Part shown: positions 1 to 13,687 of the stretch, in pieces | Layout: every line of letters begins with the position of its first letter | How positions within the stretch are numbered: the stretch's first letter is position 1 | Source of the DNA: Phoebastria nigripes | Taxonomy: Eukaryota; Chordata; Aves; Procellariiformes; Diomedeidae | DNA length: 64,000 nucleotides | NCBI GenBank assembly: GCA_035582835.1 | Contig: JAYKAV010002932.1 | Location: 2,287,977-2,351,976 of the forward strand | Direction of reading: 5' to 3' | The notes under the pieces: generated by a model | The model's database searches: none | Told to the model about the DNA's origin: nothing | The model's input: the letters and a program-made list of their open reading frames with translations, nothing else | Translations under genes and position numbers: made by a program

Positions 1-3000
1 GTGCTAAAAACTGATAGATAATAACTTTGTTTTGTGAGCAGAGCTGATCTTCAGTTGTCCAGACTGCAATTCTGATTAGCCCAAATTGGAGGCCAGTAGA
101 AAAGTATTCACTGAAATTGCCCCAAATTTTTAACTACCATTTGTAAAAAATAAATAAAAGATGAAACTGTCAAGTCACAAGTTCCAGTTACTGTAGACTC
201 TGAGAGTACCTTTAATTATCACCTCTAAATGTTGCATACTTCCACTTAAAAAAGAACAAATGCTGTTTTACTGCTTTTAAAATGATGTTGCTGCAAAACC
301 CAGAACAGGCCATAAGCAGTTAATAGTGCAAGAAGAATTGTTCATATTGAGACTTATCAGTCTTTTGTGCACTGACGTTGATGTTACTGTCGCTTGACAG
401 TGAGCTTTTATAGTCAATCTATTGAAGTACAAAAGGCCATGTTTCGGAAACTGTCATTAAAAGTGCCTCTGNTTTCTAAGAGCAGCACATCCTTTATTCT
501 CTCACAATGGAATTCCCCATAACAGATGAGACAGGCCAAAAGTTGAAAATGTTATCATAAGAGGAAGAATAGGTTAAAGTGCCTTTATATTTGTAAATCC
601 TTTTATTCTTTCCAAATTAGAAGTTCATCTTAAAAAATGATAGTTCACTCACTTTAGTTAATTCACTTCTATGATTTTTATGATCAGAAGTTACATTGCT
701 TTCCAACGTGATCTTTCAAAGGTGTTTCAGCAAAGCGAAGGTATCTCTTAATTTGAGTAATGCAGCCAAAAACTAATCACTTTGAAACTAATACTGTGTC
801 CTGTGTCACAAATGTTTGCTGCTTTGCTGCTTGTCACAGTGTAATGACTGGCATGATTAATTGTGCAAATAATCCTGAGCAGGGGTAAGTTCTTTATGTC
901 TATGGCCTATTGCTCATTTTCAGTTTTATCCTGATAGAGATGATAAAGTCCTAGACAGGTATGGATATGACATTATACCAGTCCATAAACTTTAACTGAT
1001 TCTGTGAACACCTACCCATTTCAAACGTGGAATCTCATGGTAAATCAATGTTAAATGAATATTGCAAAATTTTTATTTGCATTCTCTTGGTGTCTGTGCT
1101 GACTAATGGTGTGTTGTGTACCCACGGAGCCCTGTCTCTCAGTCCAGTACTCCTTTATCTGAGACAAATGGACATAAATAATTGCTTTCAATAAGATGGG
1201 ATTTATGTTAGTGATTTGTCCAAGAGATACACTTGGTTTTAAATTGTATTTTTTAACTTGATGGTGTATAGAGTGCNTTGTAAGACCTTTTTTCTGACTC
1301 TCTTGGAAGGATGGGTGAGGCAAAGAAGTATGGAAGGTTTGTCAGATTCATTGCATTGCTGTAATTACCTGGCTGACCCTATTATTGAAAGGGATTGTGA
1401 AGATGCATTTTTGTATTTTATGCTTTTATGCTTTTGTATTTCCTAATGGCTGAGTTGAAAATGGTGATGTCTGCTAAATTTTGATATTTGAAAAAAAAAA
1501 AATCCTGCCCCTTCTCTGATAACCCCTTTGTGAGTGTAGAGAGAGAAGATCTCGGAGAAGGAGTATATGGTCCCCGAGTGGGAAATGCTTGCATTCAGGT
1601 GGAGCTATATTAAAAAGGTTCCTCTCTTCCTGACTCCTTAAGTCCAAGAAAATTCTGAGAATCAGGACAAGAGAAAGGATATTCCTCTCAGAACAGAAAT
1701 CGGCTACTGAATTTTAAAAAAAAAAAAAAGTTTCACTTTTGTTTTATTCATTCATTCGTTTTATCCATTCATTCATTGATGAAAAATTCTGCATTAAAAA
1801 GCAAATTGAAAACTAAGATACTGGTAATGTGATGGGAACTGATGCTAAACTTCAATCCCTTTGAATGCATGGCATTCAAAATGTTTCCCCTCAATAATAA
1901 AGGAAACTCTGAATTCACTGTGTTGAGTTTCCATTTGTTCTGTTTGTTTCACAGTTTGCCTAATACATTGGAGGTGAGAGGAGCCTGTGTGCCTGTAAGA
2001 ATACTGGTATACTTTAATAAATTAAACAGTATCTGTTTTTATATCATTATAAAATCAGTACTTTTTATTGATTCATGTAAGCCCCAGAAATTAAGTTCTC
2101 TTTCCTTCAGAGGAAAACAAAGTCCATGAAAATACGTAATTTGTCAGTAAATACGTTTTACGCCCCCACCCCCCTCCTTTTTTCTTTNCCCCCCCTATTC
2201 TAGTATTTTTGGCATGTGTAAAGTTGTGATACTGATTAGCCTGGCAGCAAAAAGGGTAATGGTTTCTTTCTAAATGTGTGAGAAAGTGGGAAATAATACA
2301 AACAGAAAAGCAACTTGAAGCAATTAGGTGAGTTAGTCTGGAATAGACTAGAATAAAGGGCTGCAAGTGTTCTCCTCCAGGAACAGACGCTTCCCAGGAC
2401 AAGTTACAGGTTGAAAACATACCCCGGGAGGCTTCCACATCAGTTATTATTCACCTGTGCATCCAAGCAGCTAATGAAAATACTATTTATGGAAGAGAAT
2501 CTGACATCAGCAGTATATCAACATACATGTTACCTTGGTANAAACAACATTCTAAGCATAAAATGTTAAATAGTTTAGGTATTTTAAATAAAACTATTTA
2601 TCTGGAGATTTAGCAGGTTTGCAGATTTGGTGTCTGTTACAAGGCACTGAAGGAACAATATCAAGCAACGCACATTAATACTAATTTTATTTTTAACTTC
2701 ACATAGATGAATAAGGAGAATTGAAAATGTTGCAGCTGCCATATGCCTTTCCTCTCACCTTTTCTCTTGACATTATCAATTGTAGTATGAAATTTAAAAA
2801 ATACATGTTCTCCACCTGTGTTACAGTTAAAATGGTAAAAGTTGAAACTAGAGTGATACTGTGAACACTAGGTTACCAAACCTGCCAGTGCCAAGGTTGT
2901 TGTACGTACTTACAGCAGGTGGGTGGCATGGTAACTGAAAGAAAAGATACCCAAGAGGATTGAAGTTTGGAAGTTTGTACTCTAATAGTTTCATACTTCG

Positions 3001-6000
3001 ATTATTTTGTATATGGATGATGGACCACGTTGAGCTACCCTGGAAGATAACTGTGGACTGGCTGCATTTGCTGTTAACACAGGTTTCTAGCTGGCAGTAG
3101 CTCTAAAGATATTATCCATTCAGTGAATTGTCATTGTCACCTGTGAAACCTGCCATTTTTTTCCTTCAGTCCAACCATATTTATTAATTTCTTGATTCTT
3201 CTCATGTGGTTTGTTATGTAAATTCAATGTTTTTTTTGTATCTGTGGGCACCTTTCTTCTAATACTGTCTAAGCCATTGTTTCATTTGCTAAATGGTAGA
3301 GGCTGGAAAAACCATTGAGTTCTTACAAATTAAAATTGTCGTTGGGTTGCAACAGGCCAGTTGCAAGACGAGGGTCTTACCAGTGCCCTAAGGGAAAGGC
3401 TCCACTGAAAACTAACTAGACCTTATTAGAACACCAGAAAATTCGACAGGATGGTGTCTTTACCTGTGTTTTAGAGGATAGGAAAAGTTTTGTATTTTCT
3501 TAGGCACCAAAGTCAATCAACTACAAGATGTAAATCTAGAGGAAATCTAGACTCCCTTATTTCCAGTGTTTATGTACTACGTGGGGCTTTTGATATCTCC
3601 TTCATGTTCATGGATTCAGCCATGACTGTCACTAGTGAGGACACTCAAACTTAACTATGTTTCAAAGAAAGCGTTTCCCAAGAAAGAAAACCAGAGCTAG
3701 CTTTTAACCCACAGCCCTAGCTATACCAACTAAATTTGAAATCTGAGACGGTTATTTTACCTTATTGAAGGAGAAATGGGAATGAAGGAGAGAAAAGCTG
3801 ATAAACCAAATGGATACAAATGGATATGTTGTTACCTTGTTAATCCTTGATTATTACAGAGAACAACTGCGTAGGTGATAAATAGGAAATCATGGTGGAA
3901 CTCACAGAAATTACAGATGAAATCCAGTATTTTATACATTGACCTTACTAGGTGTAATGAGCCAAACCCAAGCACATACACAGTATCTGTGAAAACAAAG
4001 AGGAATTAGGTATTGGTTTTATATGCTTTGCTGAATCAGGACTGTAACCACAGCGTAAAGCTGACCTAAAATCAACTTGACTAACTGCAAGAAAAGTAGT
4101 GCAAAGTGGGTGTAGGCTGTGCCTCACCTTCACCATTGATGTACTTTTTCTTCTTCCTGGAGAAGGAAAAGGAAGGCTTTCAAGGCCATTTCATACACTT
4201 CATTTATCTGCAGCTGCCATAGTGACTCCCATGGGCCCACCAACAGCCAGCACAAGTCAAATCAGGCTCTCAGGGACCAGCCAGGCATAGAATAACTCCA
4301 AAATAAAAAGCATACAAGACCTTTTAAAAGCAAGTAGGCTCTCTGTTAGCCAATGATACAGCCTGGTAGGTTTATACTCAGATATAGGACATGTTTTATC
4401 TAGTTCATTATATACATTTCTGAGGTCAAGCTGGGTTTATTAGTTTGTTGCAATTTGTAATATGAATTAAAATGCCACATTCAACATTCTAACTATTTGG
4501 GGTTTTTACTGGTTTGAAATAATTTGCTCTGGTATTTAGATGTATGGAAGTAAAGCCTTATCTTTTACATGCCAGAGAATGATACGTGCCCTGCTGATGA
4601 AATACTATTTAATGCCAGTCATGAGTGATTTAGTGTTGATATTTAAGGATGTGTTAGTGGATGTATATAGATTATAAAATGGTTCAACACAACATGAATG
4701 AAAGAGGGAACACTTATTCTCCTTGATACCTACTGCTTTTATAGCTTATTGACTCAATACGTGTTGTCATTCACCATTTCCNTATAAAGAAAATGAATGC
4801 AGTCCCTCACTCGGCATGTCCTGGGAGTTGGGAATGGGACCCTTGTACAGCTGAACAAGGGGATTTGTGTGTAGGCTCTTGTGGTTCACTTCCCATGTAG
4901 ATTAAATCCCTTATATTCATGTCTACCAGCTGTGGGCAGTTTTCTGTTTGTGAACCTTAAATTTTATACTGTCATCTTACGGAATGTATTTTTCAATTTC
5001 TGTATACTGAGAAGAAAAATCTATGGGTCAGATTCTCTACCCTGACCAGGTCCCATAGTACGCCGCACTAACAGGAAGAAAGCTATTCCATGTTGACACC
5101 CGTCTGACTACGAACACAGCAAAAATCATTGTCCGAGTTACAGGGCTGTGAGCAAAATATATTTCATAATGTTCATAGACTAGCAGCTATTGACAACTTA
5201 ATCTGAAAATGTAATACTGCAGGAGAAAAAGGTGTTATTTCTGAGAGAAAAAAACCCTAAGATTGGTTCTCAAATGACACCTGTCCATGGCAGAAATGAA
5301 GGCAGTCAGCTGCTTTGTTANCTTTAAAATTTTAATTTGAGAAGCTGGTTTGGTCTGTCCTTTGTCCTGCACTACAAATACAATTTTACTTAGCGTCTTT
5401 GAGAGAAGGGTTTCTCAAAGCTGATAAAAATTTTAAGTTAGATACTGTGGATTAGTTTTCAGTAACTTACCTAGCATGAACTGTTCAAATTTAGAATGTT
5501 TCTGTATAGGCTGGGTTATATTTCCATAGTAGGAAGCATAAACTGTAGTCAGTATATCTATTTTATGTTAGGCTGTCACGACTGATATCATTTTTGTTTC
5601 CTCTCCTCTTCTTTTCCTGAAATGAAAGTAGCTTGTTTGTATTTTAATTTTTGGACTAGTTATTGTATAGCAATTAGGACTTTTCAAGTGTTGCTTGGTA
5701 TTTTTATTGTTTGACGCTGAAAATGCCTTTGGACTATCATTCAAATTTCAAGGGGATTCTGTAACAAAGAGGTGTTGGGTATAGGATGATGCCCTTTTTT
5801 GTTTATGAAACAGCTTTTTGTAACAAAAGTGTGCTTTTATTTCTCTCTTTCTCAGTGAGGGATCAACTGTATGGCAGTTACAGAGCTGGTAATTTTTATA
5901 TCGTAGGTATTCACTAGAAGGTAGTAAAAATTAGTTACTCATGTTTTGCGTCCCCATACCCATTTCAAAGTCCTTTTACTGTAGATGACTCAGAAGCTCC

Positions 6001-6920
6001 TGGGGCAGGCNTAAGGAGTGCTGCGGTGTATGGCAGCTCACCTTCTTGCAATTACTGGAGCTGTCCTGCGACTCGCAGCCACCACAGCAGACTCAGTGAC
6101 CCATATTTCAACCATTCACTTAATTTGATGGAAGGCTTCGGTGTCTCCTTTCAGTTTTAAGGCTGCTGTCCGCAGTCCTCTAGGGATATCGCAGGTCAAC
6201 ACAGGATGGCAAATTGTCAAGTAACAGTGTTTCAAAGCACTAACTACAACTTCTGTAAGGATCCTCACTGGAGTAAAGCAATCAATTTGGATGAACAAAA
6301 ACCAAACCAAACCAAAAACCCCAAACAAAACAAAAAACCGAAACCTGCATCAGGTTTGGAACACTGAGAGTAGTGCTCACAGGGATTTCTAATTTAGTCC
6401 ACTGGCAAACTGTAATAATATCCTGAATAATTCTTAGATGAAGATAAGCCAAATATAGCTTTTCATTTCTCACAGCAAAAAATGGTGCTTTATAATTTAG
6501 AAATATCGTACCATTTATTATGCTGAAGTTAGGTGTTAAGCAAACACAGTGATGAATTGGTAAAATAACTGTCTTCAGAACTTGCTGAAAGTCAGGTAGG
6601 ACTGGGATCAGAATATTCAAATTATTTGCAAAAAGCTTCCTCTTTATAATTGGATTTGCTACATAATGTAATTTAAATAATCTGCAAATTCTTTGTATGT
6701 TCTTGATGCCAAAGCTATACACAGTTTGCTTGCTTAATCCTGGGATATTTTGCTACTTTCTTCTATTCGTGGTTGAGCACTGAACAAATTCAGAGTAATA
6801 AAACCAAGCAAGATTACCTGAAATTTTTGGTGAGGTGAACAGGCACGTCCTTAGGATAGGAAGTGCATCATTCTGTAGGTATATTTTACCATTAGAGCGG
6901 TCAAAAGAGGGTCTCAGAGG
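1..6920. other. AT-rich non-coding stretch, no gene recognised
   Basis: I see no recognisable coding exon, RNA gene or well-preserved transposon here. Frames on both strands are broken by frequent stops, and the longest (minus strand, 6722 to 6282) fits chance in AT-rich DNA. Minor low-complexity items are a degenerate ATTC-type repeat near 1742-1776, a C-rich patch near 2161-2198 and an A/C-rich tract at 6293-6344. A short ORF at 4195-4290 follows an acceptor-like site and is itself followed by an AATAAA near 4303, but nothing supports it as a gene. Confidence 0.6.
6293..6344. repeat. A/C-rich low-complexity tract
   Basis: Run of AAACC/AAAACC-like units with no G until its end. It is one of several similar A/C-rich tracts in the window (others at 50511-50545, 57025-57060, 59257-59300 and 59611-59668). 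Confidence 0.8.
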
Positions 6921-7075
6921 GGCTTGGCATCTCCGTCCTTGGAGCTATTCCAAACTCACCTGGGCACAGCCCTGAGCGGCCTGCTCTACCTGCACCGGCT
7001 GTGAGCAGGGCACTGGACCAGAGAGCTCTGGGGGTCTCTCCTGACCTGCGTCATGGTATGAGTCTATGATTCTGT
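6921..7075 (+). mobile_element. CR1 LINE 3'-end fragment
   Basis: The sequence follows the CR1 ORF2 C-terminal and 3'UTR pattern. It has the stretch encoding the end of ORF2 (CATCTCCGTCCTTGGAGCT, then the GGGCACAGCCCTGAGC region), a degraded 'GGACCAGAGAGCTC' where CR1 usually has the GGACTAGATGATC motif, and a terminal TCTATGATTCTGTAAT. Typical CR1 ends in short ATTCTRTG repeats without a poly(A) tail, as here. The copy is severely 5'-truncated, which is usual for CR1. It is clearly decayed in the 3'UTR, so older than the copy at 14478. The left boundary is approximate. Confidence 0.8.
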
Positions 7076-10000
7076 AATAGAAATTTTCATAGAACACAGT
7101 ATAAATGCGTTACCGTCTGTGTGTGTATATTTGTATTATATAGGTAATTTAAATGGTATAATCTTATCTTGTAAATGCTTGTATTTATTTATTTTTTCCT
7201 TTTTATTCTTCACATTTTTGCAGACAACTTCTTTTCTTTTAAGAGGTGCACGGACATAGATTTTTTTTTTAATCATTTTTTTCCCCAAGATCGAAATAAA
7301 CACATCAGTTGTTACAGTAGCAATCCATGTAAATAATTTGTGCTCAGATTACATGTGTGTGTATGTAGTATAGTTATGATGGTGATAATTTTTCTGCCTC
7401 CCTTTTTATAGTTAAAACGGTTCTTCTAGTTGATTTTTACAATCCAAATCATCTGTTCTTAATATACTTCCTTTATTCTCACTTAACATTGTTTACAGAT
7501 TTTCATCTCTGCTGCTGTTACTGATAAGGAACTTCCTCAGACTGGGTAGTGTTTGCATCAGCAAAATCTGTGAAATTAAATATGTACGCAATTAAAATTA
7601 AAATGGAAAATATGTACTTTTATGTTGCAGGAACTGTAAATTTACTTGAGCTGTAACATTATTTTAAAATGATTTCTTGTATAAGATGAAATTACTTACA
7701 AAAACCTGTTCTTTTCTTAAAATAGTTGAAACTCTGTTCTCAGTTATGTATTAATATGTCAGGAAAAAGTAAAATAAATACAATCTGAAGCTGATGAAGA
7801 GAAAGGAAGGAACAGGGTAATTTAGCAATGAAATTATTCTGGAGTTGATCTTTAAATATTTCCAGGAGAGGAGCTTGCTACTCGATTTGAAACTCAAATG
7901 TTTCAGGCAGTTTTAAAATCTATTTCTCTTCAGTGACAATGCCATTTTATTTCAGTTGCTCGCATTTGAATGAAGAATGCAACTGTGTTTCCTAGAATTT
8001 TTTCCCAATGATGATAAGAGGTCTAAAATATTGGTGTGTGCTTTCGGATGGTTTATACATAAACAAAGTGATTGAGAACTTTTTATTTAAAATAGTGTCT
8101 TATCATGCCTTGCATTCAGTGTGTTGCAAAAACTGGTGTAAGTGTATTGTTGCTGTTTCTGAATTGAATGTGGCTTTTCTTCTCACTGCAGGATGGACGT
8201 GAATTTTGTTTGTAGCTGTTCCAGCCTACTCCTCTCACATGCTTATTCCTTCTGTTCATGGAAAGGCTTCTTCATCTAATGGCTTCCATTAATTGTCTGC
8301 CTGATTCAGATCTTGAACACCTGACCTGAATGTCTTTTTAAATAGCAGAGTAGTGAAAACAAAGTTTATCCACCAGCAGTTGTTTTGGAATTNTGTTAAT
8401 GCTATTGACCTTCTCAGGCACAAATTATTCAATTCTGTGCTGAATAACGTGGTATGCTGAACCATATTAGTTCCCAAGATGGTACCTTGGTAATTTGATT
8501 TTCAATGTTCTGGATATGTTTTTGCCTGAGTCACTGTAGCAGCAGCCAGTTAAACTAGCAACCTTAGCTTTTTATAGGGCTTTACCTGTAGAAGAGTAGA
8601 GTTATATGTGGAGGGTACTTGGCAAGTGGGCAGGATGGATAATTTTGGAACGGGTTGAAGTTTTTGTTCGTTTGTTTGTTTTGGCTGGTACGCAGGCATA
8701 TGTTACCTGTATGTTAGAGTGTAGGCTTTTGTTTAGGCCTTTCAGTATTGTTGGCCTGTCTTGTAGAGAGAAAATGCGTATCTCAGATCAGACTAACACT
8801 GAAAGTTGTTAGTAATCCAAGGATTGCTTGGATTACAAAGGGTTGATAAAATACAAAATTATTTTCACTGTACAACTGTGAGACTACAAGTAGTACATAA
8901 ATCAGTGCACTTTCTAAGTGGTCAGTGCTGCAAAATGGTTAGGCCATGCAGATATACATGTGAGTGTATATATACAGACCATCAGACTACTGAGAGGGTC
9001 AAGCTTGTATTGCTGAACTATTTTCCAAACTTTCTATTACTTTTGGTAGGATGATGAGAAATANTAGTATAAATAGTGTGAAGATAAAAAGTGAACAGTG
9101 AATGTAAAGTTCAACACAAATGAAAAGTGATATATGAAGGAAGAAACTTGCCCTTTTGTACAAAACCTAAGTTAAATCAGCGGCAATCCCACTGTAAGTC
9201 ATGTCCTATTCAGTAGTAGAAATTAAATAGCAAACATTTTCTGTTCTTCCCTGTGCTTCATCCATTCTCATTTAAAATTGGAAATACATTGATTTTGGTG
9301 CTGATCCAGTTTCTTCTGTAACAGGGAGCATCCACTCAGTAGCACATCTGAATATACAGCAATGCACCTGGGTAATGGTTATAAAACTACCCAATGTTGC
9401 AGAGGTTAATATATATTCATTGTTTACTTCTGTTTGTTCTCTTTTGCTGAGTAGGCCAGTGGTTACCTGATACCTTTACTCTGACATACGATGCTTGGAC
9501 TGGTGCCAAAACCACCCCAGCCTGGGCAGCTCATTCCTAAAGCCTCCCTTGAGAAATGGATCAGGGAACTCTGAAAGTACACCCCTTCTGCCCCTTCCCC
9601 AGCAAAAGACCCAACCTGCAAATAATCCTTTCCAGCCCCAGAGTGGGGGTGTGTGTGTAAGGACTTGCAGCAGCACAAAGGAGGCAGGCAGAAAGTGGAA
9701 GTGCCCCTTGTGACAGCAGTGAGGATTTATGTGGCATCAAAGTGATTTGCCTGACAGCACATAGTTCCCGAGTTGAGTGCTCTGAGGTAGTACACGGATC
9801 TGTCACCTTCACTGAAAACGAGGCAATAATTTACACTGTGAATAGTGCTGTGAAAGTCAATGGGAGAAGGAAGATGCCATTCAGCACAAAAGCTGACAAA
9901 ATCTGATTGTTAAGTACCAGTCAGTACATTAAACTCCGTAACTCTCTAAAGAGTGAGGAGGGAGAGCAATACCTTGTATAATACAGAGACATGTTACAGA

Positions 10001-11780
10001 ATACAGATGCCAAGTGAATACTTTATAAAACTGGTATGGTTTAATGCATTTTTGTAGTCATTAGACTGCCTTTTCTGTCTACCCTTCATCGTGACAGCTG
10101 CAGTGTGTCATAGACCTTCAATCAACAAAAAGCAGTAGAATATCTTATTCTGTTTGGTTGGCAAAGAGCTTCTGTTAAATTCTGCATTCTTTAGAGATGG
10201 CTTCCCCATCAGACCATCTGGCTTGACTATTTTGGGACTTTCATTTTCGTTTGCAAATTTGCTGACATCTCAGCAAAACCACACCATGATTAGGAAATGA
10301 ACTTAATTCTGATACAGAAGTTTTGTAGGTATGCCTGGAAGGAAAAAAAGATTGGCAAAAGTAATAGTAGAATGAAAGAAAAATTGAAATCCTGATTATC
10401 AAGTAGAGAAATAATCAGATATGGTGAGCAGTGATTTGTATACTGAAGACAACACTTGGAAGCAGAGAGAGTGTGATGTAGTACAGTTTGCCAAAATTAC
10501 TTGTGACCTTATTTGGAAGGTTGATAAAGATGCGTTTAAAAGGTGGGAAACAGTTTCCAGTACAGTCTGTGATTGGGTCCATAGCTTGTTCTACTGATGT
10601 TGGAAGCCAGCAGGGAGTTACAAATGGATTACGGAAGGTTCTTGAGNAGCATATTGTTTAGAAATCCATTTTGAAGTTAAGAAATATTAAAACAAGTTGT
10701 ACTATGGGAAGTGGTTACTGACTTTCATTCTCAGACTGACACTAAAGCAGAAGGTTCCCCATCTGACTGATGAAGTCTGAACTTTTGCCATATCAACAAC
10801 TGTATTCCATGAGACCACAAAATGCCAATACTTGTTCTTGGCCACCAAATCTTGGAGATCCCCAAATGTCTCCCAGTTTATTTAGGAGAAGCTCATTCTC
10901 CTGGCACCCACTGAGTGCTGGAGACTAAGGAATGAGCAAAAAGGCTTGTCAGAAACACTTCTGAACAAGCAAAACCTTCAGAACTGAATAGACTCAGGCT
11001 ATTTGTCATTCAGACCAAACTAAGAATCATTAAAATACAAGTTGAAACCAAGGTTCTCAAATAATTGCATTTCTGGAATTGGAGGGATTTTTAAAACGTG
11101 GAAATTTGCAATAAGCTGGGACAACTATTGTTACTCCATCACAATTTATCTTGTTCCATATGCAAAAGGAATAAGGTGATCTGCCAGTTTACATCATACA
11201 GTTTTCAGTAAGTTAAAAACATTAGCTGATCGAATGTGAAGGTAGGTTTAGAAGCTTGAATACAGTATGTAGGTCATTACCTTTTTTAGTTTACCTAGAA
11301 ATGTTAAGGCTAAAACTAAGATTTACCTTGTCCTGGTCAACCAGATTGAAATAATTAACCTGAATGCCTTGAAACACAAGGATTTTTCTCATTTTCTTAT
11401 TAATTTCTTGTAGAGAGTCCATTAATATTTAAATTTCTTCAATCTCCAATGGAATCTGTTAATAACCTTACACAGTGTCAAGAAAAATCATTGGTGCAGT
11501 AAGGTGCTTAGAAATGGGGTTAAGTCAAATGTTCCACTAGTTGTTCTTTATTAAAATAATTGACATCTTGATTTGTTATGTAACAGACCTTCATTTATTT
11601 GCCTTTCCTAAATTGTTATTCTACTTTTTTGTTCATTTGGAACTCCCTGAAATGGTTGGTGGCAAAATTTTTTCCGAAATCAAATCCTTTCTTTATATGT
11701 TAGCAACAGAAGACAAATAATTTACTTGGCTTTCTGCCTTTCCACACACTAGACCTGTGTGTGCCTTCTTCCTGCCACAG

Positions 11781-11825
11781 TCTGCCCCCACTCTGAATTG
11801 CAGTTTTACATTTCAGTCTCTAATG
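11781..11825 (+). other. Possible 45-nt exon (weak)
   Basis: The sequence shows a pyrimidine-rich acceptor (CCTTCTTCCTGCCACAG), then 45 nt, then the donor ATG|GTAAGC. Two of the three frames are open, and 45 nt is an exact multiple of three. No protein family is recognised and there is no neighbouring exon to join. Chance pseudo-exons with these properties are common in 64 kb, so this is only a candidate. Confidence 0.12.
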
Positions 11826-11840
11826 GTAAGCTGTAGTTAG

Positions 11841-11875
11841 TTTGCTTGCTTGCTTGCTTGCTTGCTTGTTTGTTT
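11841..11875. repeat. (TTGC)n tetranucleotide microsatellite
   Basis: About six tandem TTGC units, fading into TTTG at the right end. Confidence 0.9.
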
Positions 11876-13616
11876 TCACCTTTATTTTGAAAGATTAGAA
11901 CTCAGTCTTACCAACATGGCTCCACTTGAAGAAAGGGGGAAATTGGGATTTGCATTATCCATTTGGACCCAGCCACTCTAATTCAGTAGGTGTCATGGTG
12001 GGAAACATGGTACCTGGCAAGCATATGGGCTTTTTTGTTCTGTTTTGTTTGAAATGTTTCTTTGGTAGTTTGAGGAGGAAGTGCTGAGACAGGAGGACAT
12101 CATCTGTGGGCCTGTGAAAGCAGTTCTGTTTTTTTCAGGGCATGCACAGTCTTCCTCTCTGTTCTGTATAGTAGGTGACAGTAGTTGGTACTTCATTTCC
12201 TGGGCTTCATGGCTTCCTTCCTACATCAAGATATTGTAACAACATAAAGTTCTTAGGGTGAAGATGTTCTATTCAAATTTGAAAGCTGAGTTTTCAGCCT
12301 ACAAACACTGAAGCTGCTGGGAGCTTGGCTTATCCAAACTGTACCTGTGTTGCAGTCCGTCCAGGACATCTCAGACTACCTGGGCCATATCTGACCAGTG
12401 TATCAAGCACAAANCGACATTTTCACCACACAAATCTAGTGTGGTGTGATTTGAGTGTGAGTCCTATATAGGTGCTCTGGTGTTATAGCTCTGTATCATT
12501 CAACACATTGCTATGTAGGTAAGATGGGAAAAGAAAAAACAACTTTCAATTACTATCTTGCATTACTATATGTTTAAGTTACCATTATGAGTCTTATTGT
12601 AGTCTGTTTACTACTTCATGTTCTGGTGAATTGGCATAGGGGTCACAAACCATGTTACTTTTTTCAGCTTTAAGCAACATCAGAAAATGTAAAACTGAAG
12701 CTTCAAATCACATTTTTAATCTGAGAAAAACAGAAGTGGTGGTGTTCTATATGTTTTTCAATCAGTAGCAAGCATATTAAATCTCAGTGCAGGCTAAAAA
12801 TTCTTAGCACAATTACAATACATGTCTGTTTTTGAAAAACTGAAATTACTTTTAAAAACATTATTAATATTTAAACAGACACTCCAGAGATGCTTTAGTA
12901 TTTCTGAAATTATTCAAGTTGTGTTGTAGATATATATTACGCACATTTTGCATGATATTCTTGGTTTCTATTTTTGCTATGCATCTATTTATGAACATTT
13001 TTTACATTTGGTTAATACCATGGAAGCCACATGATGATGTGAAAGTGAGGTGAGAGAAAACAGTTGCATNCACTCCTGTAGTGTTCTTACCTTCCATCAT
13101 AAATGCAGTCAACAGAGATATAATAATAAAAAAAGCTCAACTGATCTTAGTTTTCAGAACATTTCCTTTTTTTTATCAGCTTGAGCCACTGTTTTTGTGC
13201 AGCTCTGTAAGAATGTTGCATCACATTTGCTTTATTTTTCAAGTTGGTGACTTGTGTCTTTTGTGCTGAAGTTTTGATTATCTAAGAAAAAAGAGAACCT
13301 AGAATCACTTGCTGTAAGAAAATGTAGTTGTATTCAGCACACTTGAGAAGACCTGGAAGTAAGGGTACACAGAGGTTTTAATACATATTATTTGTCACCA
13401 TACTTATTTCAGTCTCTGAATAGAAGATTGACTTTGTTTTGGATTTCAGTTTTTCTCTCATAAGGATAAAGGATGCAAAATGCCATTGCAGCTATAGTAG
13501 CAATAGTTTTGCTGTGATATATTTTCATACTTGCTTGGTTTGTTTTTATTTTTATATTTTATTGATAATATTTTAAACAATATTGTTATTTCTGGACTGC
13601 AAACCTGTGTTGTGTT

Positions 13617-13687
13617 NTTTTTTTTTTTTTTTAGTTNATTTTCAGAAGTTCAGAAGTAGAACTCGGTGNGAAAAAGATNTNAANNAN
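13617..13687. other. Low-quality assembly patch with eight Ns
   Basis: Ambiguous bases at 13617, 13637, 13669, 13679, 13681, 13684, 13685 and 13687 follow a T-rich run. A tandem 8-mer (TTCAGAAG twice) lies between them. Elsewhere Ns occur singly at intervals of hundreds of bases, so this patch is probably an assembly or alignment problem next to a homopolymer. Confidence 0.85.

Noticed and set aside
6282..6722. 146-codon minus-strand ORF as a gene
   Set aside because: Composition and length fit chance. There are no recognisable motifs, and it overlaps an A/C-rich tract.
9735..9790. Second MIR-like core
   Set aside because: Only about 27 bp resemble the MIR core (AAGTGATTTGCC, ACAGCACATAG). 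Flanks do not continue the match.
12424..12446. 8-bp inverted repeat CACCACAC / GTGTGGTG
   Set aside because: Short stem, single occurrence and no associated feature.
13093..13280. Minus-strand exon between CTCTTTTTTCTTAG and GGAAG|GTAAGA
   Set aside because: Both sites look good, but every frame contains a stop before the donor.
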